From Clostridia bacterium (GTDB lineage: Bacteria; Bacillota; Clostridia; Oscillospirales; SIG627), in the NCBI GenBank assembly GCA_017520825.1, contig JAFXEX010000005.1, positions 26,696 to 90,695 of the forward strand: 64,000 nt of DNA, read 5' to 3'. Below the pieces are notes generated by a model. That model was not told the DNA's origin, did no database searches, and saw nothing but the letters and a program-made list of their open reading frames with translations. Every line of letters starts with the position of its first letter. The first letter of the stretch is position 1. Shown here piece after piece: positions 9,192 through 17,349 of this stretch. A program made the position numbers and the translations under genes.

Positions 9192-10043
9192 TTAAAAATC
9201 TTTTATTGTAAGGGCTAATTCCTTCAATAAATCACGTGCGAGCGCTCCTCTCACGCCCCACCTTTTACCTGCCTGCTCTCCTGCCCTGCCGTGTAAAAAC
9301 ACTGCAGTAGGAACTGCCCTTTCCATAGGCATTCCCTGTGCCAGAAGCGATCCGATAAGTCCTGCAAGAACGTCTCCCGAGCCACCCTTTGACAGAGTTG
9401 AATCTCCGGTAACGTTGGCAAAGGTTTCCCCGTTGGCAAGCGCAATTACGGATATTTTGTCCTTTAAAACCAAATTTGTATTATACCTTTTAGCAAAATC
9501 CTGGGCATAAGCAAAGGTATCTTTACTTATTCCATCAACGCTTACTCCCGTGAGCCGTGAAAACTCAAGCAGATGTGGTGTAAGCACTGTATGGGTGCCA
9601 AGAAAACCCAATAGCTCGTGTGTGTCCGAGATTATATTCAATGCGTCTGCATCAATTACCGTCGGCTTCCTTACTACCGACAATATGCGATAAAGAAGCT
9701 TGCGAGCAATATCGCTCTTACCCAAGCCGACGCCAACAGTCAAAGCCGAATAAGAATTTATTCTTTTCGCGTCCCATTGATCCCAAAATGAAGCAATGGC
9801 TTCGGGGATAAGAGTCTGAATCGGTATTCTGTTATCGGGGTGCGTCAGTATTTCAACAAGCCCCGTACCACTTCGGTATGCAGACTCAGCCGAGAAATAG
9901 GCAGCTCCTGCCATACCTCTGTCTCCACCGAAAACAAGGAGTCTTCCACAATCTCCTTTATTGGTGACGGTATCTCTGTCGGGAAGCTTAACGTCACTTG
10001 CTTCAAATACTTTTACGTTTTCAATTCCGTTATAATCTGTCAT
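9192..10043 (-). CDS. nnrD: ADP/ATP-dependent NAD(P)H-hydrate dehydratase
   Basis: 283 residues. It repairs hydrated NAD(P)H (NADHX/NADPHX) back to active cofactor in the cytosol. KGDCGRLLVFGGDRGMAGAA is the conserved N-terminal glycine-rich segment of the ribokinase-like fold. VIDADALN, LTPHLLEFSRL and KGGSGDVLAGLIG are the nucleotide and catalytic motifs, with the GSGD aspartate as the base. In many bacteria this domain is fused behind the NnrE epimerase; here it is free-standing and no nnrE is visible in the window. It overlaps the lipid kinase gene by four bases (ATGA), so the two are coupled. Confidence 0.92.
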   Translation of the reverse strand: MTDYNGIENVKVFEASDVKLPDRDTVTNKGDCGRLLVFGGDRGMAGAAYFSAESAYRSGTGLVEILTHPDNRIPIQTLIPEAIASFWDQWDAKRINSYSALTVGVGLGKSDIARKLLYRILSVVRKPTVIDADALNIISDTHELLGFLGTHTVLTPHLLEFSRLTGVSVDGISKDTFAYAQDFAKRYNTNLVLKDKISVIALANGETFANVTGDSTLSKGGSGDVLAGLIGSLLAQGMPMERAVPTAVFLHGRAGEQAGKRWGVRGALARDLLKELALTIKDF

Positions 10044-10921
10044 AAAATCAAATTAACTGCTCCGTGAAGATTTTCAAGTAAAATTTCACCTCGGCTCGTT
10101 GCGTGCTCGCCGTCCAGTGCCCAATTAAGCTTATTGGTTGTCTTTACCTTTATAGATGATGCGTGGAAAAAGGTAATATGCTCTTCCGAATAGTCTCCGT
10201 TGGCAAGAGCAATCAGTATTTTAGGAACGTCGAGCAGCAGCTTTGGCATACGGATAAGCAGAATTTCGAACTCTCCGTCAGAAAGGTTTACAAGGTTTGA
10301 GTCAAGTTTTATAAGACCTGCAATTGAAGTCGAATTACTGATAGCACCAAAAAGGTAATCGTCCTCATACACCTTGCCGTCGGCTTCAAGTCGAACGTGG
10401 TAGGGCTTGATAGACGAAAGGTCGGACATACCGTTGAGTACGTAGGCTGAATGTCCCAAAACGTTCTTGCTCTGTTGAGGCGTTGAATAGGACGCACCGG
10501 TAAACGCGCCGAATGAGGCAACGTATGAGAAATATAAATCGCCAAATCTTCCAACGTCAAGCTTTCTCGGCTTGCCGGTGGTAATATTTGAAGCAGCCGT
10601 TACAGAATTCTGCGAAAGCTCAAGGGTTGAGGCAAAATCATTTGTTGTCCCAGCCGGGATATATCCTATTGGAACATTAAGCTCAGATTTCAATACGCCT
10701 GTGATAAGCTCGTTATAGGTTCCGTCGCCACCACCACAAACAATCAAATCATAGCTTGCACCGGAGGACAGAACCTTTTCCGTGGCATCTCCTTTTTTCT
10801 TGGTAAGGTAAATGTCACATTCGTATCCACCCTTATAAAAGGCTTTGTCTATATCTGCAATGTCTTTAAGAATCTTCATTTTTCCAGCAGTGGGATTGAT
10901 TATAAAAAGTACCTTTTTCAT
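10040..10921 (-). CDS. YegS/DgkB-type lipid kinase (diacylglycerol kinase family)
   Basis: 293 residues. KKVLFIINPTAGK at the start and CGGGDGTYNELITGV around residue 65 are the two hallmark motifs of the diacylglycerol/sphingosine kinase catalytic domain. IGYIPAGTTNDFA is the third conserved block. The enzyme phosphorylates a membrane lipid, usually diacylglycerol, returning it to phospholipid synthesis. The ATG at 10921 follows AAAGGCGG and fits the family N-terminus; the frame itself opens 7 codons upstream. Its promoter (11009-11037) overlaps a palindromic operator candidate. Confidence 0.88.
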   Translation of the reverse strand: MKKVLFIINPTAGKMKILKDIADIDKAFYKGGYECDIYLTKKKGDATEKVLSSGASYDLIVCGGGDGTYNELITGVLKSELNVPIGYIPAGTTNDFASTLELSQNSVTAASNITTGKPRKLDVGRFGDLYFSYVASFGAFTGASYSTPQQSKNVLGHSAYVLNGMSDLSSIKPYHVRLEADGKVYEDDYLFGAISNSTSIAGLIKLDSNLVNLSDGEFEILLIRMPKLLLDVPKILIALANGDYSEEHITFFHASSIKVKTTNKLNWALDGEHATSRGEILLENLHGAVNLIL

Positions 10922-11008
10922 TTGACCGCCTTTCTTGTGCAAGCCATATCTGTCACGTATTTGTATTGTTCATAAATTGCAATATCTATATTTGTATGTT
11001 TTTACTAT

Positions 11009-11037
11009 ATTTTACAGTATACTGTATAAAAAGTCAA
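11009..11037 (-). promoter_or_regulatory. Putative promoter of the lipid kinase-nnrD unit
   Basis: On the minus strand TTGACT (11037-11032) and TAAAAT (11014-11009) are separated by 17 bases. The spacer is almost filled by the TACAGTATACTGTA palindrome. Confidence 0.65.
11013..11026. promoter_or_regulatory. 14-bp perfect palindrome, candidate operator
   Basis: TACAGTATACTGTA is fully self-complementary. It lies between the -35 and -10 hexamers of the leftward promoter, and 20 bp upstream of the -35 of the rightward phosphoesterase promoter. A repressor bound here would block the kinase/nnrD promoter directly and might also affect the divergent promoter. The cognate regulator is unknown. Confidence 0.5.
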
Positions 11038-11045
11038 CTACTTTG

Positions 11046-11074
11046 TTGACAAATAATATTCAATGTGTTACAAT
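11046..11074 (+). promoter_or_regulatory. Consensus-like promoter of the phosphoesterase array
   Basis: TTGACA (11046-11051), a 17-base spacer and TACAAT (11069-11074), 37 bp before the first phosphoesterase start. Confidence 0.8.
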
Positions 11075-11111
11075 TGGGTGCGATGAAAAAGCAGAAAATA
11101 AGGAGAGTTTT

Positions 11112-12215
11112 ATGGAAGAATCTGCACTTCGTGAGCTTGCCACAACAATTCCCGAATATTGGCGTGAGCATCTCAGCGAAAAAATCAAAAAGATACGTGA
11201 AAATCAGATAAAGGCCGGCCCCGACGGAATCAGCTTCGGTCTTATATCCGACATACATTGGCGCACGAATAAAAAGCATTCGGCAGCACTTCTTGAAAAG
11301 GTTTTAAACGACTGTAGCATTTCTTACTTCTTTAATGCAGGTGACCTTTTTTCAGGACAGGGCATTTGCAAGCCCGAGGATATTATTTCCGAATTTATCG
11401 ACTACCGAAAGCTGTTTGCAAGAATAGAGAGTAAGTGCCTCATGGTTGAAGGTAATCACGATGCCACTTATTCTACCTTTGAAGCTCCCGACTATTATGC
11501 ACAGAATCTTTCGTTTAATGAATTCTACGAGTATTATTTCAGACATCAGGCGCAGTATACGGACAGAGAGTTCGGTGAAAACGGCACTTATTATTTCGTT
11601 GACGACAAGTTCCGTAAAACAAGACTGATCGTTCTTAACGTTCACGACGTTCCAAACGACGACGTTAATGAGGACGGACGCCCTGTGTATAACAGATTCC
11701 GCGCCGCAGGAACGGGCGTTGGTCAACGTCAGCTTGATTGGTTTGCACACGTTGCTCTCGACGTGCCCTCTCCTGAATGGACGGTAGTTCTCGGCACTCA
11801 CGAGCCTATGTGCTTTTCAAAAAGAGGCGGTGTGCGTAACTACGGCTTATTACTCGACATAATAAACGCATTCAGCCATCATACCTCTTTTGAAGGAGAA
11901 GTATCCTACCCTGAAGAGTTTGCTCATTTTAACGCCAAGGTTTCGGTAGACTATACCGGCAAGGGTGGAGACTTTGCTATCTGGGTGGGTGGACACACTC
12001 ACTACGATCTGGACCTTGTGTTAGACGACGTTCTTTCAACTGCTACTCTTAACGACGGTATGCACAACAGTGAAAACAACCCTACGCCTCACGTTGCAGA
12101 AACCTCTGCTGAGCAGGCTTTTGACATTTTTACCATTGATAAGCACAACCACAGAATTTACATCACGAGAATAGGCGCGGGAAATGATCGCGAGTTTGAA
12201 TACAAGGTGTTTTGA
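11112..12215 (+). CDS. Calcineurin-like metallophosphoesterase, copy 1 (no rubredoxin domain)
   Basis: 367 residues of the binuclear-metal phosphoesterase superfamily. The ligand blocks appear in order: SDIHW (D-x-H), NAGDLF (GD), EGNHDATYS (GNHD), GTHEP (His) and GGHTHYD (GHxH). All metal ligands are intact. It starts at the ATG behind AGGAGAG; the frame is open further upstream but across the promoter. Unlike copies 2 and 3 it begins directly with the ELATTIPEYWREHL segment and lacks the N-terminal CxxC ribbon. There is no signal peptide, so it should be cytosolic. The substrate is unknown. It ends in EFEYKVF, a tail shared with its two neighbours. Confidence 0.85.
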   Translation: MEESALRELATTIPEYWREHLSEKIKKIRENQIKAGPDGISFGLISDIHWRTNKKHSAALLEKVLNDCSISYFFNAGDLFSGQGICKPEDIISEFIDYRKLFARIESKCLMVEGNHDATYSTFEAPDYYAQNLSFNEFYEYYFRHQAQYTDREFGENGTYYFVDDKFRKTRLIVLNVHDVPNDDVNEDGRPVYNRFRAAGTGVGQRQLDWFAHVALDVPSPEWTVVLGTHEPMCFSKRGGVRNYGLLLDIINAFSHHTSFEGEVSYPEEFAHFNAKVSVDYTGKGGDFAIWVGGHTHYDLDLVLDDVLSTATLNDGMHNSENNPTPHVAETSAEQAFDIFTIDKHNHRIYITRIGAGNDREFEYKVF

Positions 12216-12216
12216 T

Positions 12217-13317
12217 ATGTTCAAGCGTATGGACAGGTACTACTGTACCAAATGTATGTATATGACGGCTCCTCCGTGCGAATGTCCCAACTGTCACGCA
12301 CCTGCTGAGGAATGGCGTATTATTGATGAGGAGGGCTATTATGATTTAGGCAAAAGAGTGCCTGAATTCTACGAGGCTCACCTTGAAGAAAAGATACAAA
12401 CGATCCACGAAAAGCAGATACTTGCAGGAAGAACGGGAACGAGTGTAGGTCTGATTTCCGACACTCATTTCATAATGAATTATACCCATTCGGGCGCACT
12501 TATGAACAAGGTGCTGACCGACTGCTATATTCCCTATTATTTCAATGCAGGCGACGTCGTGTCGGCATACTCGGTTTGTCCCAAAGAAAGTATCTTCGAC
12601 GACCTCGACGATACGAGGCGTTTATTCCACGAAACAGAGAAAAAATGCCTTATGGCACGGGGCAATCACGACGATACCTATTCCGACTTTCCAGATAAGC
12701 CTTACGGACAAAGGCTGACGAGCTCCGAGCTCTACGAGGGCTTTTTCAGATTTCAGTCAATGTATCCCGACAGAGTATTCGGCCCGACCGGCACCTACTT
12801 TTATGCCGAGGATACCGTTCATAAAATGAGATATATAGTTCTCGATAACTACGATATGAACAAGGTTCAACTCGATTGGTTTGCAAAGATTGCTCTTGAC
12901 GTGCCCTCAACCGATTGGGGCGTGGTACTGTGTACTCACGTCTGCCCTGCAAATAACAATCTTGGCGCTGTGCCCAAGTCGGCATTACTCATTGGTATAA
13001 TCAACGCCTTTCGCCGTCATACGTCCTTCGTTTCAGACGACAAGCACGGCGCAATCGTTTCGGTGGATTTTACGGGACGTGGTGGCGAGTTTATAACCTG
13101 GGTAGGTGGACATTGGCACGAGGACCTTCTTGGCGACGTAGAAGGAATAAAATGCTTAGCCGTGTCACACGATTACGCAAAGCTGCCAGAACGTGTCAAG
13201 GGACAGGTATCGGAACAACTTTTTGATATCCTTACCATCGACAGAAAACGGCATAAGGTTTACGTAACCCGTATAGGCTACGGTGAAGACAGAGAATTTA
13301 ATTACGAGGTGTTTTAA
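12217..13317 (+). CDS. Rubredoxin-like ribbon fused to calcineurin-like phosphoesterase, copy 2
   Basis: 366 residues. The N-terminal about 35 residues hold YCTKC and CPNC, two CxxC knuckles spaced as in the rubredoxin-like domain of rubrerythrins. They are followed by the conserved VPEFYEAHLEEKI linker and the phosphoesterase domain with SDTHF, NAGDVV, RGNHDDTYS, CTHVC and GGHWHED, all ligands present. The start one base after the previous stop is chosen by analogy with copy 3. A second ATG at 12229 is possible. The AAGGTG ending copy 1 serves as ribosome binding site. The product is probably cytosolic; the ribbon could bind Fe or Zn and might sense redox or metal, which is inference. Confidence 0.83.
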   Translation: MFKRMDRYYCTKCMYMTAPPCECPNCHAPAEEWRIIDEEGYYDLGKRVPEFYEAHLEEKIQTIHEKQILAGRTGTSVGLISDTHFIMNYTHSGALMNKVLTDCYIPYYFNAGDVVSAYSVCPKESIFDDLDDTRRLFHETEKKCLMARGNHDDTYSDFPDKPYGQRLTSSELYEGFFRFQSMYPDRVFGPTGTYFYAEDTVHKMRYIVLDNYDMNKVQLDWFAKIALDVPSTDWGVVLCTHVCPANNNLGAVPKSALLIGIINAFRRHTSFVSDDKHGAIVSVDFTGRGGEFITWVGGHWHEDLLGDVEGIKCLAVSHDYAKLPERVKGQVSEQLFDILTIDRKRHKVYVTRIGYGEDREFNYEVF

Positions 13318-13318
13318 A

Positions 13319-14491
13319 ATGGACAAGTTTTATTGTACGAAATGCTTTTATCTTGTGTCAGAGGACACTCCCCCCGAAGTATGTCCCATATGTGGCACGG
13401 CAAGACAGTTTTTTGCCCCTGTTGTAAAAAATACAAAGCAGTTTATTCCTGAATATTGGAATGAGCATCTTGAACAGAAGATAACCGAAATACATAACCG
13501 TCAGATACAGGCAGGCCGTGACTGCTCAAGCTTCGGTCTCATTACCGACCTTCACTGGGCACCCAATGAAAAGCATTCTGCCGCACTTCTTGAAAAGGTA
13601 CTGACAGATTGTGGCGTTCCATTCTTCTTCACAGGTGGCGACATTGTCTGTGGCTCAGGCGTTTGCCCTGCTTCGTCTCTTAAGAGAGAGCTGAGTGAGT
13701 ATTCGCAGGCATTCAAGGACATTGAGCATAAGTGTCTTATGGTTCAGGGTAATCACGATTCTGCATACTCTACCCTTCCCATTCCTCATTATTATGACGA
13801 GTCACTCACCTCAGAGGAAATATACGAGTATTATTACAGATCTACGGCTCAGTACACAAACCGTGTGTTTGGTCCTGACAACACCTATTGCTATGCAGAC
13901 GACAGACTTCATAAAATGCGTTATATCGCTCTTAACACTCACGTAAAGTGGACGGACGATCTTGACGAAAACGGACTTCCTCTCTGCAATGCATTCAGGT
14001 CCCCGGGATTTATGCAGGAGCAGCTTGAATGGCTGGCTCACGTGGCTCTTGACGTGCCCTCTACCGACTGGACGGTAGTTATATGTACTCACGAGCCTGC
14101 ATATCAAGGCTTTGCCAATACTTCTATGGTGCTTGGCATAATCGACGCCTTTCGCCGTCATGAAAAATTTGAGAAAACGAACATAGATGAAAAGAGACCT
14201 TATTACAGCTCTCAGATTTCCGTTGACTTCACGGGCAGAGGTGGTAACTTTGCTATATGGGTAGCTGGTCATATGCACAAAGATGATTTTAAATACTGCA
14301 ACGGTATTTTGTCAACGACTACTCTCAACGACTGCTTACATAATGACCCTCATTCTGAATTCGTTCACGTTAAGGGTACGACCACGGAACATGCATTCGA
14401 TATCTTTACAATAGACAAGCACGCTCATAAAATCTACGCTACGCGTATAGGTTGTGGTGAAAATCGCGAATTTGAATACGAGGTATTTTAA
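13319..14491 (+). CDS. Rubredoxin-like ribbon fused to calcineurin-like phosphoesterase, copy 3
   Basis: 390 residues. The N-terminus FYCTKCFYLVSEDTPPEVCP plus ICGTARQFF closely resembles the C-terminal rubredoxin domain of the rubrerythrin at 26200-26733, which has APEVCPVC and RSYF. The phosphoesterase core follows with TDLHW, TGGDIV, QGNHDSAYS, CTHEP and GHMHKDD. The ATG is one base after the copy 2 stop, and the GAGGTG inside the last codons of copy 2 is its Shine-Dalgarno. All three copies share KHSAALLEKVL or a near variant and the REFEYEVF-like tail, so they arose by tandem duplication. A strong terminator follows immediately. Confidence 0.84.
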   Translation: MDKFYCTKCFYLVSEDTPPEVCPICGTARQFFAPVVKNTKQFIPEYWNEHLEQKITEIHNRQIQAGRDCSSFGLITDLHWAPNEKHSAALLEKVLTDCGVPFFFTGGDIVCGSGVCPASSLKRELSEYSQAFKDIEHKCLMVQGNHDSAYSTLPIPHYYDESLTSEEIYEYYYRSTAQYTNRVFGPDNTYCYADDRLHKMRYIALNTHVKWTDDLDENGLPLCNAFRSPGFMQEQLEWLAHVALDVPSTDWTVVICTHEPAYQGFANTSMVLGIIDAFRRHEKFEKTNIDEKRPYYSSQISVDFTGRGGNFAIWVAGHMHKDDFKYCNGILSTTTLNDCLHNDPHSEFVHVKGTTTEHAFDIFTIDKHAHKIYATRIGCGENREFEYEVF

Positions 14492-14499
14492 AAAATTGA

Positions 14500-14530
14500 T
14501 TCCGTCTGCAAATGCAGACGGAAGTTTTTT
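14500..14530 (+). terminator. Rho-independent terminator after the phosphoesterase array
   Basis: TTCCGTCTGCA, loop AA, its perfect complement and then GTTTTTT, starting 9 bp after the stop codon. Confidence 0.92.
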
Positions 14531-14608
14531 CTCTATCTGTATATAATAAACAACATAGCAATATGCAATTTATTATATAACCGTTATTCAAAACATACTA
14601 AAAAAATA

Positions 14609-14637
14609 TTGAAACTTGAAAATAAATGTGTTAAAAT
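14609..14637 (+). promoter_or_regulatory. Putative promoter of the ntp V-ATPase operon
   Basis: TTGAAA (14609-14614), a 17-base spacer and TAAAAT (14632-14637), 31 bp before ntpF. The rest of the 136-bp gap is AT-rich without further signals. Confidence 0.7.
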
Positions 14638-14667
14638 AATAGTAAATATTGACAAAAGGAGAAATAA

Positions 14668-14967
14668 ATGGATATTATCGAAAGCGTAAAAGCAGCAGAA
14701 GATCTTGCTGAGAGCATAAAGCAATCGGCAAAGGCAGAAGCGCAAAAGCGTTTGTCCGAAGCCGAAAAAAAGGCTAAAGAGGAAGCACAGAAAATGATAG
14801 CCGATGCAAAAGCCACAGGCGAGGTATTGTATGCCGAAGCTATTGCCCGTGCAGATTTGGCAACGGCAGAAGCTGAAAAAGCTCTTGAAAAAGAAAAAGA
14901 AGCAGTCAAAGCCACGGCTGAAAAAAACAAAACTGTGGCTGTTGATAAAATTACATCTCTCATTTAA
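14668..14967 (+). CDS. ntpF: V-type ATPase peripheral stalk subunit (G/H type)
   Basis: 99 residues, almost entirely an alanine-, lysine- and glutamate-rich heptad coiled coil (for example AEKKAKEEAQKMIADAKATG). This is as expected for the prokaryotic V/A-ATPase subunit that pairs with subunit E in the peripheral stalk. It is first in an operon whose order F-I-K-E-C-G-A-B-D is that of the Enterococcus hirae ntp operon. GGAG lies 6 bases before the ATG. Identity rests on composition, length and position rather than on sequence motifs. Confidence 0.85.
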   Translation: MDIIESVKAAEDLAESIKQSAKAEAQKRLSEAEKKAKEEAQKMIADAKATGEVLYAEAIARADLATAEAEKALEKEKEAVKATAEKNKTVAVDKITSLI

Positions 14968-14982
14968 AGGGGAAATTGCTTA

Positions 14983-16848
14983 ATGATAGCACCTATGAAA
15001 AAGGTGTCGATAGTATGTATGCGCGAGGACAGAGAAAAGGTCCTGAAGGCATTGCAGCATTCGGCACTAATGATGATTGAAGTCTCCGATACGGGTGTTA
15101 TGGGAGACGACAGAGAGAGTGGCGAGCACCAACGCAGGGTAGAACAGCTTCTTCGTGAGTTGAACAAATACAAAGAAAAGAAAGGCTTATTTGCACAACC
15201 CACAGAAGTAAACGAAAGTAGCTTTGATACTCTGTCAGACGACACGATCTCTCTTTGCAACAGTATTGAAAATCTAATCAAGAAAAGAGACGAGCTGGTT
15301 TCAGAGGAAGCCTCTTTACAGTCAATAACCGATACCTTGCGTGATTGGGCTGAGTTGAAAGCACTGGCACAGGACTTAAAGCAAACGGAATCTACCGACG
15401 TAATGACAGTAAGACTTCCCGTAGCAAAATACCCTCTCCTCGAAGAGCGCATTGCAGACCTTGATGCAAGCTTTGAAAAGGTGTCGGTCAACGAAAAGAC
15501 CGTTCAACTGCTCATAGTGTGTATGAAGGAAGCGTGCCACAGTCTGCGAGCCCTCTTATCCGAATGCGAAGCAGAGGAAATAAAGCTACCGATAGTTTCA
15601 GGAAAGATAGCCGATAAGCTGAGTGAAACGAATAAGCGACTGTTGGAAGTATCCGATGAAAAAAACGCTATCAACGAACAGCTTGAAGCTTCTGCTAAAA
15701 GCTCAACGGCTGACGTGGAAACTCTGTTCGAACAGTACAGAGCAAGCGCCGACAGAGCTGAAGTAAGACTGAGCGAAACGGTTGAAACCGTCTTTATAGA
15801 AGGTTGGGTAAGAGCAGACTGTATGGATAAGTTAAAATCCACCATAGAGGAAGCTACTCCCATATTCGACGTAGAGTCCCGTGACCCCAAGGAAGACGAG
15901 GAGGTTCCTACGTCTCTTCAGAACAGCAAGCTGGTAAGCCAATTTGAAGGCATAACCGAAATGTTTAACCCTCCCAAGTATAACGACTACGACCCCAATG
16001 CCGTAATGGCGCCCTGGTACTGGATAATCTTCGGTATGATGATGGGTGATGCAGGCTACGGTCTTATGATGGCAGTGTTAATCTTTCTGGGTAAAAAGCT
16101 GATGAAGCCCCGTGGTGGTACGGCTAAGCTGATGAACGTGCTTCTTTATTCGTCTGTAACCACTATCTTCTTCGGTATCCTCTTCGGAAGCTATTTCGGT
16201 GAGGAGCTATTCCCTCCCCTTATAGGCTTCACCTCTATGAGTGATCCCATAAAAATGCTTATTCTCACTCTCGTTGTTGGCGTACTTCATATCTTTACGG
16301 GTATGATAACCAAGATTGTGCTGAACGTGAGAAGTGGTAACGTGCTTGACGCTATTTTCGATCAGGTTTCATGGATGATGATAATTGCCGGACTTGGCAT
16401 GATATTTATCCCACCTTTAAGCAAGGTGGGTCCGATAATAGCAATTATCGGCGCATTGATAGTTCTCTTCACGGCAGGACGCGCAAAAAAAGGTATCGTT
16501 GGTAAGATAACGGGTGGCCTTGGAGGACTTTACAATATTACAAGCTATCTCAGTGATATTCTTTCCTACTCCCGAATTCTTGCTCTCGGACTTGCAACGG
16601 GCGTCGTAGGATACGTTATGAATATGCTTGCAGGTATGGTGCAAAACGGTGTAATAGGATTTATACTGTCGCTTCTTATATATATTGTAGGTCACGTGTT
16701 CAATCTGGTGTTGGGTCTGCTTTCGGCTTACGTTCACTCCTGCAGACTTCAATACATTGAATTCTACGGTAAGTTTTATGAGGGTGGAGGAACTGTCTTT
16801 AAGCCCTTTGGAATAAGAACAAACTATATTAATATTAAAAAAGATTAA
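14983..16848 (+). CDS. ntpI: V-type ATPase membrane subunit a (NtpI)
   Basis: 621 residues. The first about 320 residues are a soluble, partly coiled-coil arm that contacts the peripheral stalks. The C-terminal half has seven to eight membrane helices, starting around APWYWIIFGMMMGDAGYGLM, a sequence block highly conserved in subunit a/I. The segment SYLSDILSYSRILALGLATG contains the essential arginine of the ion half-channel in SYSRILALGLA. Together with the K ring this forms the ion path of the rotary motor. The ATG at 14983 follows GGGGAAATTGCTTA. The gene sits 15 bp after ntpF. Confidence 0.95.
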   Translation: MIAPMKKVSIVCMREDREKVLKALQHSALMMIEVSDTGVMGDDRESGEHQRRVEQLLRELNKYKEKKGLFAQPTEVNESSFDTLSDDTISLCNSIENLIKKRDELVSEEASLQSITDTLRDWAELKALAQDLKQTESTDVMTVRLPVAKYPLLEERIADLDASFEKVSVNEKTVQLLIVCMKEACHSLRALLSECEAEEIKLPIVSGKIADKLSETNKRLLEVSDEKNAINEQLEASAKSSTADVETLFEQYRASADRAEVRLSETVETVFIEGWVRADCMDKLKSTIEEATPIFDVESRDPKEDEEVPTSLQNSKLVSQFEGITEMFNPPKYNDYDPNAVMAPWYWIIFGMMMGDAGYGLMMAVLIFLGKKLMKPRGGTAKLMNVLLYSSVTTIFFGILFGSYFGEELFPPLIGFTSMSDPIKMLILTLVVGVLHIFTGMITKIVLNVRSGNVLDAIFDQVSWMMIIAGLGMIFIPPLSKVGPIIAIIGALIVLFTAGRAKKGIVGKITGGLGGLYNITSYLSDILSYSRILALGLATGVVGYVMNMLAGMVQNGVIGFILSLLIYIVGHVFNLVLGLLSAYVHSCRLQYIEFYGKFYEGGGTVFKPFGIRTNYINIKKD

Positions 16849-16866
16849 TTTTTGGAGGAAAAAACT

Positions 16867-17334
16867 ATGTTTGATTCAGGACTTGTAATTGCAATTTTCG
16901 GTGCAACTCTTTGCGCCCTCTTGGGTGGTTGTGGCTCGGCTCTCGGCGTAATGTACGCAGGTAAGGCTGCTGCCGGTGTGGTTTCAGAAAAGCCCGACCT
17001 TTTCGGTAAAATGCTGGTGCTTCAGGCTCTCCCGGGTACACAGGGTATCTACGGCTTCCTTATCGCTATTCTCGTTATGGTTAACACCGGTCTTCTCGGT
17101 GACCCCGTTGAGCTTACAGTTGCACAGGGTTGGTCATATTTCTTTGCTACCTTGCCTATGGCAATAGTAGGTCTTATCTCAGGTATTGCACAGGGTAAAA
17201 CTGCTGCTGCTGCTATCCATATGACAGGTAAGCAACCCGATGCTTCAGGTAAGGGTATTACCATGACTGCTCTCGTTGAAACCTACGCCATCCTTGCGCT
17301 TCTTACCTCAATTCTTTTGATATTCAGCCTTTAA
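16867..17334 (+). CDS. ntpK: V-type ATPase rotor ring proteolipid (NtpK)
   Basis: 155 residues with four membrane helices, the duplicated-hairpin form of the c-ring subunit. The ion-binding glutamate is Glu138 in ALVETYAILALL. LPGTQGIYGF (Thr58, Gln59) and GIAQGKTAAA (Gln109) match the ligand set Leu-Thr-Gln, Gln and Glu that binds Na+ in E. hirae NtpK, which suggests a sodium-translocating enzyme. The start at 16867 is chosen because the GGAGG ribosome binding site at 16854-16858 lies just ahead of it; the open frame starts 5 codons earlier, within that site. Confidence 0.95.
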   Translation: MFDSGLVIAIFGATLCALLGGCGSALGVMYAGKAAAGVVSEKPDLFGKMLVLQALPGTQGIYGFLIAILVMVNTGLLGDPVELTVAQGWSYFFATLPMAIVGLISGIAQGKTAAAAIHMTGKQPDASGKGITMTALVETYAILALLTSILLIFSL

Positions 17335-17349
17335 TCAGGGAGAAAAATA

